From assembly GCA_001910725.1 (NCBI GenBank), contig MJGA01000006.1:1736001-1800000 (forward strand): a DNA stretch of 64,000 nucleotides. The letters are read 5' to 3'. The DNA comes from Phanerodontia chrysosporium (Eukaryota; Basidiomycota; Agaricomycetes; Polyporales; Phanerochaetaceae). Both the position numbers and the translations under genes were made by a program. Positions 23,215 through 33,643 of this stretch are shown one piece after another. A model generated the notes under the pieces. It did not search any database. It was given only the letters and a program-made list of their open reading frames with translations, and was not told the origin of the DNA. The first letter of the stretch is position 1. Every line of letters starts with the position of its first letter.

Positions 23215-24413
23215 TCACTGCGGGGCATACCCAGAAGCATAAAGCTGAATCCTCCAATCACCTCCACACGTCAATCCGACGTTGCCAGGGCACGAGCACT
23301 AGGGAAATTACAATTTACTAACGGTTTAGTATGTTTTGTAAAACGTCATGCTCCTTGGAGGCGTCTATCGGATATAGCACATAAAAGACGTATTAGCAGC
23401 ACTAGTAAATTGAAATCGTTCTCGTGGAGTACGGACAATCGGTGACAGGCGCACTGTTGACGCTGTCGTAGCCGGTTCCGCAATGACACTCGTTCCCGTG
23501 CTCGACGCCCGCCCAGTTGTATCCCTCCGCACCGCACTGCGCCATGCACGTCGCAGGGGTGTTGCCGAGAGGACCGTCATCTGGTCGCCGACGAGGACGC
23601 GGGACGGCGTGTCGGTCGCGCACGCGTCGACAAGCTGCCAGCCCGGCGGGTACGTCTGCGTGGGGCTCGGTCCCTGGTAGAGCTGAATCGTCCACGACCC
23701 GCCGCACTTCTCGCTGGCGTCTCCCGTGCACGGGACGTCGCACTCTGCGGGGTCGATCGCCGCGGCGTCGAGCGCGCCACTGACGAAGCCCGTGCCGCAG
23801 TGGCACTCCTCGCCGTACTCGACGCCCGCGAAACCGTAGCCCGCCGCGGCGCAGTGGGCGATGCACGTGTTCGGGGTGTTGTCCGCGAGGTCGGAGATGA
23901 CGTCGTTCAGCAGCAGCCGCGACCCGTCGTCCTGAGAGCATGCGCTCGCGAGCGTCCACCCGTCTGGCAGTGCGGGACTGTCGCGCGTCGTGATTGTCGC
24001 GGTAGGGCTGCCGCCGCAGTCCGTACCAAGGGCGCACTGGCCTAGATGGTACATTCAACAAGGGAGAGGCCTACATCGCTTGCGTGCTCACCGCTTGGTC
24101 CAGGCCATGTGCCAGAGCAGCAGGTCCCAACGGACCCGGTAGGACTGTTCCAAATTGCCTCAGTCACTAGGAGTGAGGACATCGGGAATGCTCACCAGCC
24201 GTTAGAGGGCTCTGGGATGCAACGAGCTCCTATGATCTGGCTCGGGTCCGGAGGGTAGTATCCACACACGTCGCCCCAGACATACGAGTTAGTCGACCAG
24301 GCTGCAACATTCACGCAGCAGAGAGCGTTGGATCTACCGCCGCCGCAGCTTGCACGAGCGACAACAGCGCAAGCGAGCAGGGATGAGAAGATCCTGATGG
24401 CTCGGGGAGACAT
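23215..24413 (-). pseudogene. WSC array copy 2: two WSC domains, disrupted by a transposon insertion
   Basis: Exons are 24196-24413 (signal peptide AIRIFSSLLACAVVARA and first half of the Cys module), 24092-24144 (GTCCSGTWPGPS) and from 24041 leftwards (QCALGTDC, linker, two WSC domains). The first domain, GYGFAGVEYGEECHCGTG, is intact. A base is missing near 23564 (between GDQM and NTPATC). The second domain, NWAGVEHGNECHCGTGYD, is cut after CPY by a 130-bp insert (23297-23426) that introduces a stop. The rest of the domain, GLTCGGDWRIQLYASGYAP, with its original stop at 23215, survives beyond the insert. A TATA box (TATATAAG on minus, 24498-24505) is present. The copy cannot encode the complete second WSC domain. 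Confidence 0.85.
23297..23426. mobile_element. 130-bp CACTA-like MITE inside WSC copy 2
   Basis: An A/T-rich insert in G/C-rich coding sequence. It starts CACTAGGGAAATTACAATTT; the reverse complement of its right end starts CACGAGAACGATTTCAATTT. These form imperfect terminal inverted repeats of about 24 bp (18 matches), both ending in a shared CAATTTACTA. The flanks are a 3-bp direct repeat GAG at 23294-23296 and 23427-23429. A CACTA start and 3-bp target duplication are hallmarks of the CACTA (EnSpm/CMC) superfamily. Removing the insert and one GAG restores the frame across CPY-S-CPGN. The element has no coding capacity and must have been mobilised by another transposase. Confidence 0.82.
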
Positions 24414-25906
24414 GATCGCTGCGTTTTATCGCGAGAGGCCAAGAGAGGACACTTGCGGGTGTTGTGTTGCCTGGCCGTGGGTTCGTAGTCGGACCAACTT
24501 ATATATCTAGTGCGCAGTGGTTGAGTCCCGCTTCCCTGTACGCTCGTGCTGTACTGCCCATCAGGTGGGGTCCCTGGCCGCGTCTTGGCACGCTGAACAA
24601 GCTCAGCCTTTCTCCAAAGCTGTACAATGTGGCGTCCCGCAAATGAAGCTTCTCCTATCGACGGCGTTGTTCGCAGCGTATCGAGCGCCTCATGATGCAC
24701 CCGACGCACAGAACAAGCACTGAATACATCTGAAAACCTAGGAAATAGATTGAGCTGTGCACAATTTGGACGGTATAACAATGGACTCGTACCGCCAGGG
24801 ACGTGGGCCAGAGGGCGCAGGAAGAGGCAAGCCCGACGCCGTAGGTTACTCATGGGCGGTATGATCAGCTGCTCCAGCACGCTTTGACAGCTATTACGAA
24901 CGTTGCGGGCATTACATCCCCGACCCAAACTCTGTTCCAGCGCAGGACGCTCGATGAGATGAAAATTACTTGCTGCTGTGGAAGGCGGGGGACAACTCCT
25001 GCTCATTCCTTGCCCTATAGGACGTTATGTCTAGTCATCGATTATCTCGGGCGGTCACGTACGCAGGTAGAGTTAGTGGACGCGCGTCATGGAGAGAGGT
25101 GGGTCAAATGATTGGAGAATTGCTCTCCATGCATTGCATGGAGAACTTGAGCGCTTGCTACTGGCATGCGGAGACGACGACGACCTTGGCTGGCATGAAG
25201 CATCGCATACCTGTGTCAAGTGGCGTCGGTGGGTAAATTGGCCAGCAACACTAATCGCGCAGGGGAGTCAAGGCTCAAAGTTCGTCTACGCCCTGTCCTA
25301 TGGCAAGGTGTACAGCGTGATCTTCATATAGAACGGCCAGCTCAATGTAACGTATTTCCTGATGTCGGCGCCCGTAGTTGAGTGAGCTGACATGACGAGT
25401 CGACGCAAAGGCCATTATGCCAAGGATTTGCGGGGAGAAAAGTCTCGAGAATGGGAAGAATGATTGTCGTCTGCGTTAACTAGCTGGGAGAGACGATGGT
25501 CGAGGTGAAGCAACGAGACGCGCGCTCACGGATATCGGGAAGAAATGTGACGTCATTGCGAGCCATGTTCACGTGACTAGAACACTCTGCGTCGTCTTCG
25601 AGACTCTCGAGTCTCAACCATGCAGGAACATGATGTGCAGACGTTGGCGGATGTACTTTACGCGTTCTCTCAGAAGTACACAACCAACTCTATCCAGTCT
25701 CACGACGAGGGCATAGTGCTGAGCAGTGTACTTGCATCGGGATAGGCTGCAACCACGCCCAGTGAGCGCGTTCAGACACCGAGCCTCTTACCTGATAGGT
25801 GCTGTCGCGGAGCAGAGGCTCAACGCTACACGAGGAAGGGCGAATGGGGAGGTCGACGACGAGGCGCAGCGGAGCGTGTCACGCGGCGATGAACAAACTT
25901 GTACAG

Positions 25907-25983
25907 CTGTCCGTATTGACCAAGTTATTATTGAGAGATAGTAAAGAATACAAAGTGCGGCTTACCTGTCCGTATTGACCAAG
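25907..25983. repeat. 18-bp direct repeat pair
   Basis: CTGTCCGTATTGACCAAG occurs at 25907-25924 and again at 25966-25983, 59 bp apart start to start. It may be a short duplication or a residual target-site or terminal repeat. Confidence 0.7.
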
Positions 25984-26084
25984 AGGTCGAGATGACGGAC
26001 AGGAGCGAAGAGTGCTACCCTTATATACTACAGAGTCTTTAGGGCAGGCTATACGATTACCTAAGCTGATGGGCAGTGCTCAGC

Positions 26085-26220
26085 ATAGCCAGCGAGGCTG
26101 CGACGTGGGCTGCGCGGCGAGGCTGTGCGGGGCTATGTCACGAGGCTGTGTCAGCTGGCAGTGTTCGGGGCTGTGTTGGGCCGAGGCTGTGTCATCAGGC
26201 TGATCAGCTCGGCGTGTCTC
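26085..26220. repeat. Degenerate GAGGCTGTG-rich repeat stretch
   Basis: The word GAGGCTG recurs about five times, three of them extended to CGAGGCTGTGTCA-like copies, with GGGGCTGTG variants between. Copies are uneven in length and spacing, so this is a decayed low-order repeat rather than a clean tandem array. Confidence 0.45.
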
Positions 26221-27061
26221 GGCGAAGGGAGTCATCAGGGATGACAGTGCTGCTTCGGCGATCTGGGGAACCGGTTGCAAGGCAGACCGGTGATCCGGGC
26301 AGTGTCTGAGCGCACAGCGGGATGCGCTGGCGTCTAGGGGTGATGCGCCATCAGGGCGCTGGCGCTGAATGGCCAGGCGCTGAGTGTGGGCGGCTAGGAC
26401 TCCAGACGGCGCGAGGGCTGCTCGCCCGTTGGATTAATCGAGGAAAATAGCCAAAAATCAGCGAAAAATAGGGCTGCACCGTCACATCCGTGACAGGTGC
26501 TGACCTGCGCGCAGCACCTCGCGGTCCCGCATTACGGTACCGCGAACCCGCTGCAGCGACTGTGCATGCACCTGGAACCCGACGGGCGCCGCCCGATCTT
26601 CAACCAGCGTGGGCGATCCGCAGCAACCGCGAGAAGGCCTGCTCGATGTCGAGCACTCGCACGTGTGGTTCGGGAGCGATACGGAGTGTTTTCCCCTCAC
26701 AAGCACCCAGATACCATCAATGCAATTGGTTAGTCGCGACCAAGGAGCACGGGGTGCCTTGCGGCGCAGTATCCCGCACTTGCATCGGGTATTTCTGGAC
26801 CCTGGTGAGTAACTACTGCTCTGAAGTTTGTACCTACTGAGTGACTGTCTCAATGATCAATTCAGTATACAAGACTCAAGGCAAGTTCCGTGGTACTGGT
26901 AAGAGCAGGCCATCGTTTCGAAGCCTTGCTTTCGCCGCTACCATGGGCAAGGATAGCACCGAAGCGTGTTGGAGCTCACATTCGGGCGTTGATATAGGAA
27001 GCGGCTCTAGAAACGAGATGCAGTGTCAACCCATCTCTCCCTCATTATCAGTCTTTTAACT

Positions 27062-29535
27062 ATGCGCATCTCCTGCTATCTCCAGTGATACCAGCACCAC
27101 GCGCTGCTCGAGCCGCTGAACGGTCTCCTTTCCCAAAGACACCGCCTACCTCACCCATGTGTGCTTGGGTTGCTCTCCGTGTCACTTTTCCTGAACTTCA
27201 TTTGGTTCTTCCGCCCCCATCAGGAAACACTGACTTTGCTACGGAGCTCTCCGTGGCTGGTGTAGCCAGTGTAGGTGCGGTAGAAAGGTTGGGGTTTACG
27301 GAGCGCCCGTAGCACCACGCCAAGGCTACGGAGTGCTACGTAGCAGACGAGTTGGCAAGCATCAGCTACAGGAGCTGTCTGTAGTCGAGCATGTCACACA
27401 GTTTTCAGGCAAGCAAAAATGAATAGTTGAATACTAAACAATGTATAAGATATCAAACACCTATGTACATGTCTATATCAACCAAGTCGACATACTACAC
27501 TGCCAATTACAGTGATAAAGGGCAGGTGAGCATCTGAATAGTACGAAGGTAAGCGCAAGTCCACATAAATGCACCGAAAGTGTACCGGAGAGACTCACTT
27601 GACACACCGCTCTATCCATCGAAGCTCTGTCACAATCTCCATAGTTACATCCTCGGTGCTACAGCAGGCAGACGGTTAGCAGGTCGAACATGACAATGAG
27701 AGAAGGGGAGACGCACCTGTCCGACAGATCCACGGTCCCGAAAACACGGCAACACTGGAACGATACTGATTACGCGCCATTGAGGCTTCGAGTAGGCCGA
27801 GGGGCTTGCTGTGTTAACGCGATGACGAGCTTGTGGTTGTGGACGAGCCCACAACGCGCAGGGGCAAGGGCTATCCTTGGTGTCCTGCTGGATGAGCCAC
27901 AAGAAGGGGCTTCAAGATCACATTACCGGGTTCCTTGGTACATCCAACTGGCGGGTGGTCACTCTCTGTAGTATGCACGAGGACGAGAGAGAGAGAGAGG
28001 AGTGTAGAGGTCAGAGAACAGACGAGGCTTAAAATTTGCGCCCGATGACGCGGCAGCATCGGGAAATACCGGATTGGCGCCCATCGTAACTTTCCAAAGC
28101 CGTGCTCGGTTTTGGTTCCCTTGCTCGACTCGAAAGCTTGATGTTTGATTGTTCATTACTGCATGTAGTGATGGTCCAACTTCTGAGCTGGTGTGAAAGG
28201 ACCAGAACTGAGACAGTGGTCGATAGATCATGGTAGGTAGTAGTACGGCCAGTGGGTCGACGTCCTCGAGGATGCTCCCCGGCGAGTGCACGTCGCGGCA
28301 CGGCTGATGCGGGCTTATATCCAGGCTTGGTGCTATTTCACGACTTGTAGAGTTTATCTGGAGGACAACTTATTGCTTTTATTTTCCTTCCATTTGTATA
28401 GTGCTACGGAGAGCACCGTAGCAGGGAGGTCAGCTACGCAGTGCTACGTGGGCTACGGAGATGTGAGTCGCGCGGCCGCTGCTACGGTAGCAGACGTCAT
28501 CAACGCGCGCGCTACGGCGCTAAACAGTGTTTCCTGATGCCAAGCATACTCTGCTCTCACCGTTGGACGACTTCCAACAGTTGTAAGTCAGCTCAATGCC
28601 TTGGATTGCCACCGCTGCTTACTGCCACATGATCATTTAGAAAGAGCTATCCCCTTCTCAACACTTCTTCCATACCACCCCTCTCGAAAGACGAATGGCG
28701 GAGTGCCGCAATAGTGACCACGTTGTATTCAGACTCCTACGCACCCGCGGTCGCCACATTAGGCCATTCACTGCAGCTCGTGAACACCTCTGCACGCCTT
28801 CTCGTCCTCTATATTCCATCACAGGTCTCCATGGAAGCACTCTGCCTCGCCACCGTGTCCGGCTTCGTCCCCATTCCCGTCGAACAGATACCCCCTCCAT
28901 CGAACGGCCGCGGCGTACGCAAGCAGTTCGCAGACCAGTACACGAAACTGCGGCTGTGGTCGCTCGACACCCTGCCGGAGCCGGTCACGCGTCTCGTCTA
29001 CCTCGACAGCGACACGCTCGTGCTGCGCAACCTCGACGAGCTCTTCTCGCTGCCGTACACGTTTGCGGCGGCGCCCGACGTGTGGGCGCACGAGCCGGGC
29101 TTCACGCTCGCGTTCAACGCCGGCATCCTCTTCCTCCAGCCAGACAGCGCGCCGTTCGCGTCGCTCGTCAGCGCGCTCGGCGTCGCGCGGTACCCGCACG
29201 CGTTCGCGGAGCAGGCCTTCCTGAACCAGGTCTTCGCGACAGACGTGCTCCGGCTGCCGCTCGCGTACAACGGGAACCTCGTGATCAAGCAGCGGGCGCC
29301 GCGCGTGTGGGAGAGTCTCCAGGACGAGATGCGTGTGCTGCACTACACCGTGAAAAAACCATTCCTGTACAGAAACACGCGCCAGGTCCCGGTCGAACGC
29401 CTTGAGGAGCGTGTGCGCGAGGCAGCGGCGGAGTTTGATGGGGTCTTCAGGGAGGAGATGGTCCAGTGGGGTGATATGTGGCGCAAGACGCGGATGGCGT
29501 ATGCCAGACAGCTCAGGGAGTGCATGATCCCGTGA
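27062..29535 (+). pseudogene. GT8-family glycosyltransferase gene with its membrane anchor split off by a 1.3 kb insert
   Basis: The catalytic part (28641-29535) is intact: AAIVTTLYSDSYAPAV at the start, the DxD motif in RLVYLDSDTLVLRNLDEL, AFNAGILFLQP, FLNQVF and HYTVKKPF, as in glycogenin/GNT1-like GT8 enzymes that use UDP-sugars with Mn2+. Upstream, 28542-28582 encodes KHTLLSPLDDFQQ and is joined by an intron (28583-28640). Left of the insert, 27095-27217 encodes LLEPLNGLLSQRH and then a span VLGLLSVSLFLNFIWFFRP, a type II Golgi-style anchor. Removing the insert plus a 2-bp duplication puts ...FFRP and KHTLLSP in one frame. The nearest ATG (27062) is in that frame but is followed by TGA at 27086. 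As it stands the gene lacks a contiguous anchor; a shortened soluble form is possible only from a non-ATG or downstream start. Confidence 0.8.
27218..28539. mobile_element. 1.3 kb non-autonomous inverted-repeat element inside the GT8 gene
   Basis: The left end reads CATCAGGAAACACTG and the right end reads CAGTGTTTCCTGATG, a perfect 15-bp terminal inverted repeat. Just inside each end the word GCTACGG/CCGTAGC recurs many times (about 27238-27350 and 28400-28520), as subterminal transposase-binding arrays do. Flanking CC on both sides (27216-27217, 28540-28541) may be a 2-bp target duplication; deleting element plus one CC restores the glycosyltransferase frame. No transposase frame is present. 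It does not start CACTA, TA-flanked mariner ends are absent and no 8-bp duplication is seen, so the superfamily is open. Confidence 0.75.
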
Positions 29536-29806
29536 CGAGCTTGTGCTATGGTATGTTCGCTTTGCAGCAGCTTTTCTCTGGTTCTAACCACATGAGTCCA
29601 GGTGAAACGTCGTATATCAGTCTCCATGCCCATCTGCGGCACGCATACATCCTTCAGTTAGCGAAGAATTAATTTGTCCCTGTACAGCAGAGCGCATGCC
29701 ACTTCGTCCGATACCCATAGTACCCGTGCTGGGTATCATCCCGGTATACAAGCTCGTCTAGCCCGATGCACCAGTACTGTCCTCTAGAACACACTGCGCG
29801 AAACAC

Positions 29807-30578
29807 CTACAGATACTCTTGCGGCTCGGAAGAGTATATTTGGATCCGCCACGACCCCCCACACGTCAGGCTAGGATCTCCAGCACATGGCATATTGCAG
29901 TCTGCGGTGGGTGCTCGCGCGCCTCCTGTGTATCCTGTCCCGCAATGACATTCGTCCCCGTACTCGACGCCAGCATAGTCGAACCCAGACTGAATGCAGT
30001 AGTTGACGCACGTCACCGGTGTATTGTCAGAGAGGATCGCCGTGTGGTCGTCGATGATGACGCGGTTGGCCTCGTCTACGGCGCAGTAACGCACGAGTGC
30101 CCAGCCGTCGGGAAGTGTCTCGGACGTGGCACGGCCTCGATGCCGTTCTGGCGGCGGCATTGTGGCGGGAACCTCACAGTTGGTCCCCAGGGCGCACTCG
30201 TCTACGAGAGGGATCAGGGCGCGGAATGCACAGACAGGAGTGGACGCCTACAGCTGGGACCAGGCCATGTTCCAGCGCAGCAGAGGGGGAAAGATTTGTC
30301 GGTGCTGAGACAGACGGTTAGTTGAGGAGGATGCAAAGGTCTGCCACAAGGACTCACCAACCAACGGAGGGCTCAGGTATGCAACGGCTCCCGATGAGCT
30401 CGCTTGGGTCTGCTGGGTAGTAGCCGCAATATGACCCCCAGAGGTCAGAGCCGGAGGACCAAGGTCCGTCGCCGAGACAGCAGAGCGCGACAGGCCTGCT
30501 GTGGTCGCAGACTGCAAATGCAGTCCTTGCATTGATGGAGAACCATAAAGCGAAGCAAAAGGCGGTGGGGACGAGCAT
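29807..30578 (-). CDS. WSC array copy 3: secreted protein, Cys-rich module plus one WSC domain (intact)
   Basis: Exons 30358-30578, 30252-30304 and 29807-30201 give 222 residues. A signal peptide (AFCFALWFSINARTAFA) is followed by the group A Cys module with spacing C-x8-CC-x16-C-x14-C-x7-C-x7-CC-x10-C-x5-C. Intron 1 splits the fifth spacer's cysteine codon (TG/C) and intron 2 is phase 1, as in every member of the array. A short linker leads to one WSC domain: LPDGWALVRYCAVDEANR, YAGVEYGDECHCGTGY, CNMPCAGDPSLTCGGSW, IQIYSSE. Expected to be extracellular and glycan-binding. It is the only group A copy here with a single WSC domain. TATA box at 30636-30643. Confidence 0.85.
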
Positions 30579-30635
30579 GATGAGACCAGTTCAAATCGCT
30601 GTCAATGATAAGGGTAGGGGGTCGACACTCCTACT

Positions 30636-30643
30636 CCTTTATA
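30636..30643 (-). promoter_or_regulatory. TATA box of WSC copy 3
   Basis: TATAAAGG on the minus strand, 58 nt upstream of the ATG. Similar boxes precede copy 4 (32546-32552), copy 5 (34767-34773), copy 2 (24498-24505), copy 1 (22431-22437) and copy 8 (38775-38780). Confidence 0.55.
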
Positions 30644-31403
30644 CAATCAAGAAAGCTGCGCAAAGGTCGTCTCTGAGAGGTGTACCGCAACATTCTTCAA
30701 CTGAGATGGCATGCCGCGCTTAGACACGACCAACAAGCTCAATTTCCTATAGTCATTGCCTGATAACGTATATGGCAAAGGCAGTCATTAGCAACCCTGT
30801 TCGCAGCAGCGCCCCTGTTTGAAGACGCACTAGCTGTCAAATGCACGCGCATTATGCAGTCTCATGACCGTTCATTGCGGGAAGGTTGAACCTGGAGGGT
30901 CATGACCGAGATCAATTCTTGTCAACTATATCCACCTAACATGCTTTGAAACTCACCCTGTGCCTAGTGCAATGCGGCGTGCTGAACAGCCTGCCGGGCA
31001 TTACATGCCTGAACCCTATCGGTGGCGTAGAAGGTTCAGCGGTAGAGGAACTCTGCATTGCGAGAGTCCTGTGGAATTCTACATTGCTGTGATGAGTGGC
31101 CGCGCCATTCAACAAAGTCTCGGTTCGTTGTGAGTGCGAAAAGAGAAGTTAGTTGGCCGGCCAGACGCGACGGTCCCAATCGCTCCTGCGGGCCATGATA
31201 TCGATCACGGCAGTGATGCAACCTTCCTATTTTGCCCTGTTCAGTCTCACGTCCGGAGATGGGCATTTTCCGCAGCTCGCGATTCGTCCGCCCAGGTTCG
31301 AGGTTCTACCATGAAATTCCGTAGGAGCTCAGTATATCAAGGAGGAAGCGAAGAGACTACATGTTTGACAAAGCTAGAATAATCATGACTTAAGTTCGGT
31401 AAA
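30644..31403. other. Spacer between WSC copies 3 and 4
   Basis: No gene supported. Around 31163 it contains AGACGCGACGGTCCCAATCG, the 3'-flank motif shared by the tandem WSC units. Confidence 0.45.
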
Positions 31404-32492
31404 CTAAGATCCAACGGAATAAACTTGAATCCTCCATGCACCTCCGCATGTCAGTCCAGGGCTCCCGGAGCACGAGAAGTAGCAGTCCGTGGTAGGCGCA
31501 CTTCCAGCACTGACAAATCCTGTCCCGCAATGGCACTCGTTGCCATGTTCGACACCGGCATACGTGAAGCCAGCCGCGTCACAAAGCTCGGCACATGTCG
31601 CGGGAGTGTTGTCGTCGAGGTCGTACAACTGGTCGTCGACGATGACGCGGCTCGGGGTATCGCTTGCGCAAGGCTGCAGGACGCCCCAGCCTTCGGGCAG
31701 CGTCTCGGTCGGGGACGGGCCCTGGTACAGTTGGATCGTCCACGCGCCGCCACACGTCTGGCTGGCATCACCGGTGCATGGCGTGCCGCAGAGGGAGGGG
31801 TCGATGGGTGTCGTCGCGCCGTTCACGAAGCCCGCGCCGCAGTGGCACTCATTGCCGTTCTCTACGCCGGCAAAACCGTAGCCCGAGGCGGCACAATGCG
31901 CGATGCACGTGTTCGGGGTGTTGTCGTTCATGACCGTGGTCACGTCGCTGAACAACACCCGCGAGCCATCGTCCTGCGAGCATGCGCTTGCGAGAGACCA
32001 CCCATTGGGCAGAGAAGGCGGAGGGGTGGGCGTGGGGGTGGGCGTCGTCGTCGTAGAAGTAGTGGTAGTTGAGGAGGTACCGGAGCTGCTCTGGCAGTAT
32101 ACTCCCAGTGCACATTGACCTGCGGAAGTATTGAAAAGAAGCTCAACAGCCGTTTAATCGACAGGCTGGCTCACCAGCTATGAACCCGGAGCAGCATGTA
32201 CCAACTGTGCCAAGAGGGCTAAGAGGTCTTGTCAGCTTGCTGCGCATTCGGGGAATCATAAGCGCACTCACCAGCCGCCTGCAGATTGCGGGATGCATCG
32301 AGCCCCGACTAGGGAACTCGGGTTCGAAGGAGTAAAACCGCAGATCCCACCCCACACACCACTGTTCGTGGACCACGGGGCAACGTTCATACAGCACAGA
32401 GCAAGGGGCGCGGTGCTGCCGCACGAGGCGGCAGCAGTATTCGCGTACGCAAATAGGAGTAGTAGTGCTAATGATGTCTGGCGGGAGGACAT
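31404..32492 (-). CDS. WSC array copy 4: secreted protein, Cys-rich module plus two WSC domains (intact)
   Basis: Exons 32272-32492, 32175-32218 and 31404-32119 give 326 residues with no interruption; this is the best reference for group A. A signal peptide (SLALLLLFAYANTAAA) precedes the ten-cysteine module C-x8-CC-x16-C-x14-C-x7-C-x7-CC-x8-C-x5-C. A Ser/Thr/Pro linker (about residues 97-125, runs of Thr) is probably O-glycosylated. WSC 1 (about 128-215) includes GFAGVENGNECHCGAG and CTGDASQTCGGAW; WSC 2 (about 224-323) includes FTYAGVEHGNECHCGTG and CSGSPGLTCGGAW. WSC modules bind beta-glucan, xylan or chitin-type polymers, so a wall-associated or competitor-wall-binding role is plausible. 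TATA box at 32546-32552. Confidence 0.88.
31455..31727. repeat. Near-identical block shared with WSC copy 5
   Basis: This 273-nt block covers most of the second WSC domain of copy 4 and matches 33695-33966 in copy 5 at every base except one G (GGGG here, GGG there). Identity falls off sharply on both sides, which points to recent gene conversion. Confidence 0.85.
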
Positions 32493-33643
32493 GGTGTAGA
32501 TCGAGAGACAGAACGCGCTGCAAGGGAACCAACGGTGTTTTCCCACTTTATACGTCGAGTCCATGCACTGGATCGGATGATTAGCGGCATAGCGAACATT
32601 CGTTCCTGACACTTACGAGTGAACGTGCCTAGCTGTCAGTTTCGCGGCTCATGCGGGCATCCAATTACGGACCGGACACCAACATTACGCTGTTCAAAGG
32701 GAAGCTCGGCCTCTGCAAAGGCGAAGTAGGAGCAGCACCACTCGCCGAAGTGACCTGCCGAGCATACCCAGAAAGACCGGGGCCTTCAGGAACTATGTCA
32801 CGTTTCAGTCTAGGGAATTCTGTTGGATCAGAGTCTGAACAACGTCCGTTGACTTTGGACATCGGACACCGACGACGATCGGTTGTACCTGGTCTGCGAG
32901 TGCATGGGGCGACCATCAGGCGAACATCAAATGTCCGCCGACATGACTGATCGGAGGAAGAGCGACACCGGGCCCAAGAAACATTCTTGAATCCGCTTAC
33001 CATGTCTCTTCTGGAACTTGTAACCCCTCAGTTGCTGCCTGGCTCAAAAGGAACCTTAGGAACCTCCGGTACAGTCCGTTCCGAGAGCACAGTCTGCCCA
33101 GCACCAGTTAGACATGCATATGGGTAGGTACGATAGGAGAATGACTTACGTCCAAGCCGTGTTACGACACGTCGCGTGCCAATAGGCCCAGCGGGACATC
33201 GAGAGCAGCTCGAACATGGGCATGACATCCCTATGCCCCACGCGTTGGCGCACCAGGTTCGGATCGGCGAGGTCATCCGAGCTGTGTGCTCTGCCTCACC
33301 CCATAGTCTTGGAGTTGAAGTGAAGGGGCATGCCACTCCTCGATGTTTCGGTTCGTTGTAAAGGAGCGTTGTAGTAGACGAAGAGAGACAAGGTCGTCCC
33401 GCGGCAGACGCGACGGTCCCAGTTGCTTTCTCAGGCTGTTATGCGTGATTGCAGTGACGTAAGCTTCCTCCTTTGGCCTCTTTGGTCTCACGGTCAGTGA
33501 GTGCATATTGGCGGAGGCTAACGACGAATTTTCGGTGATCAAGCTTCATAGAACTGTACAGCAATTTACACAAGCCGAGAAACCAAGAAATATCCCGAAA
33601 CCTTATACATGTTCTCGATGGTAGTGTCCTGACCGTCCAGTCA

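Larger units (their letters stand above)
24414..27061. other. Intergenic region with degenerate repeats, no supported gene
   Basis: The left end holds the promoter of WSC copy 2. 24.7-26.0 kb shows only short frames. Around 25907-25983 an 18-bp direct repeat occurs twice, and 26085-26220 is a degenerate G-rich repeat stretch with recurring GAGGCTGTGTCA; 26300-26400 recurs GCGCTGGCG-like words. The pattern suggests old transposon debris, but I could not define ends. Confidence 0.4.

Noticed and set aside
23297..23426. Reading the insert in WSC copy 2 as an intron
   Set aside because: No GT-AG borders at the frame breaks; inverted ends and a GAG duplication fit a transposon instead.
29807..30578. 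Calling the N-terminal module of the WSC genes a hydrophobin
   Set aside because: The order of cysteines is similar, but two extra cysteines and different spacing, plus the WSC fusion, do not fit class I or II.
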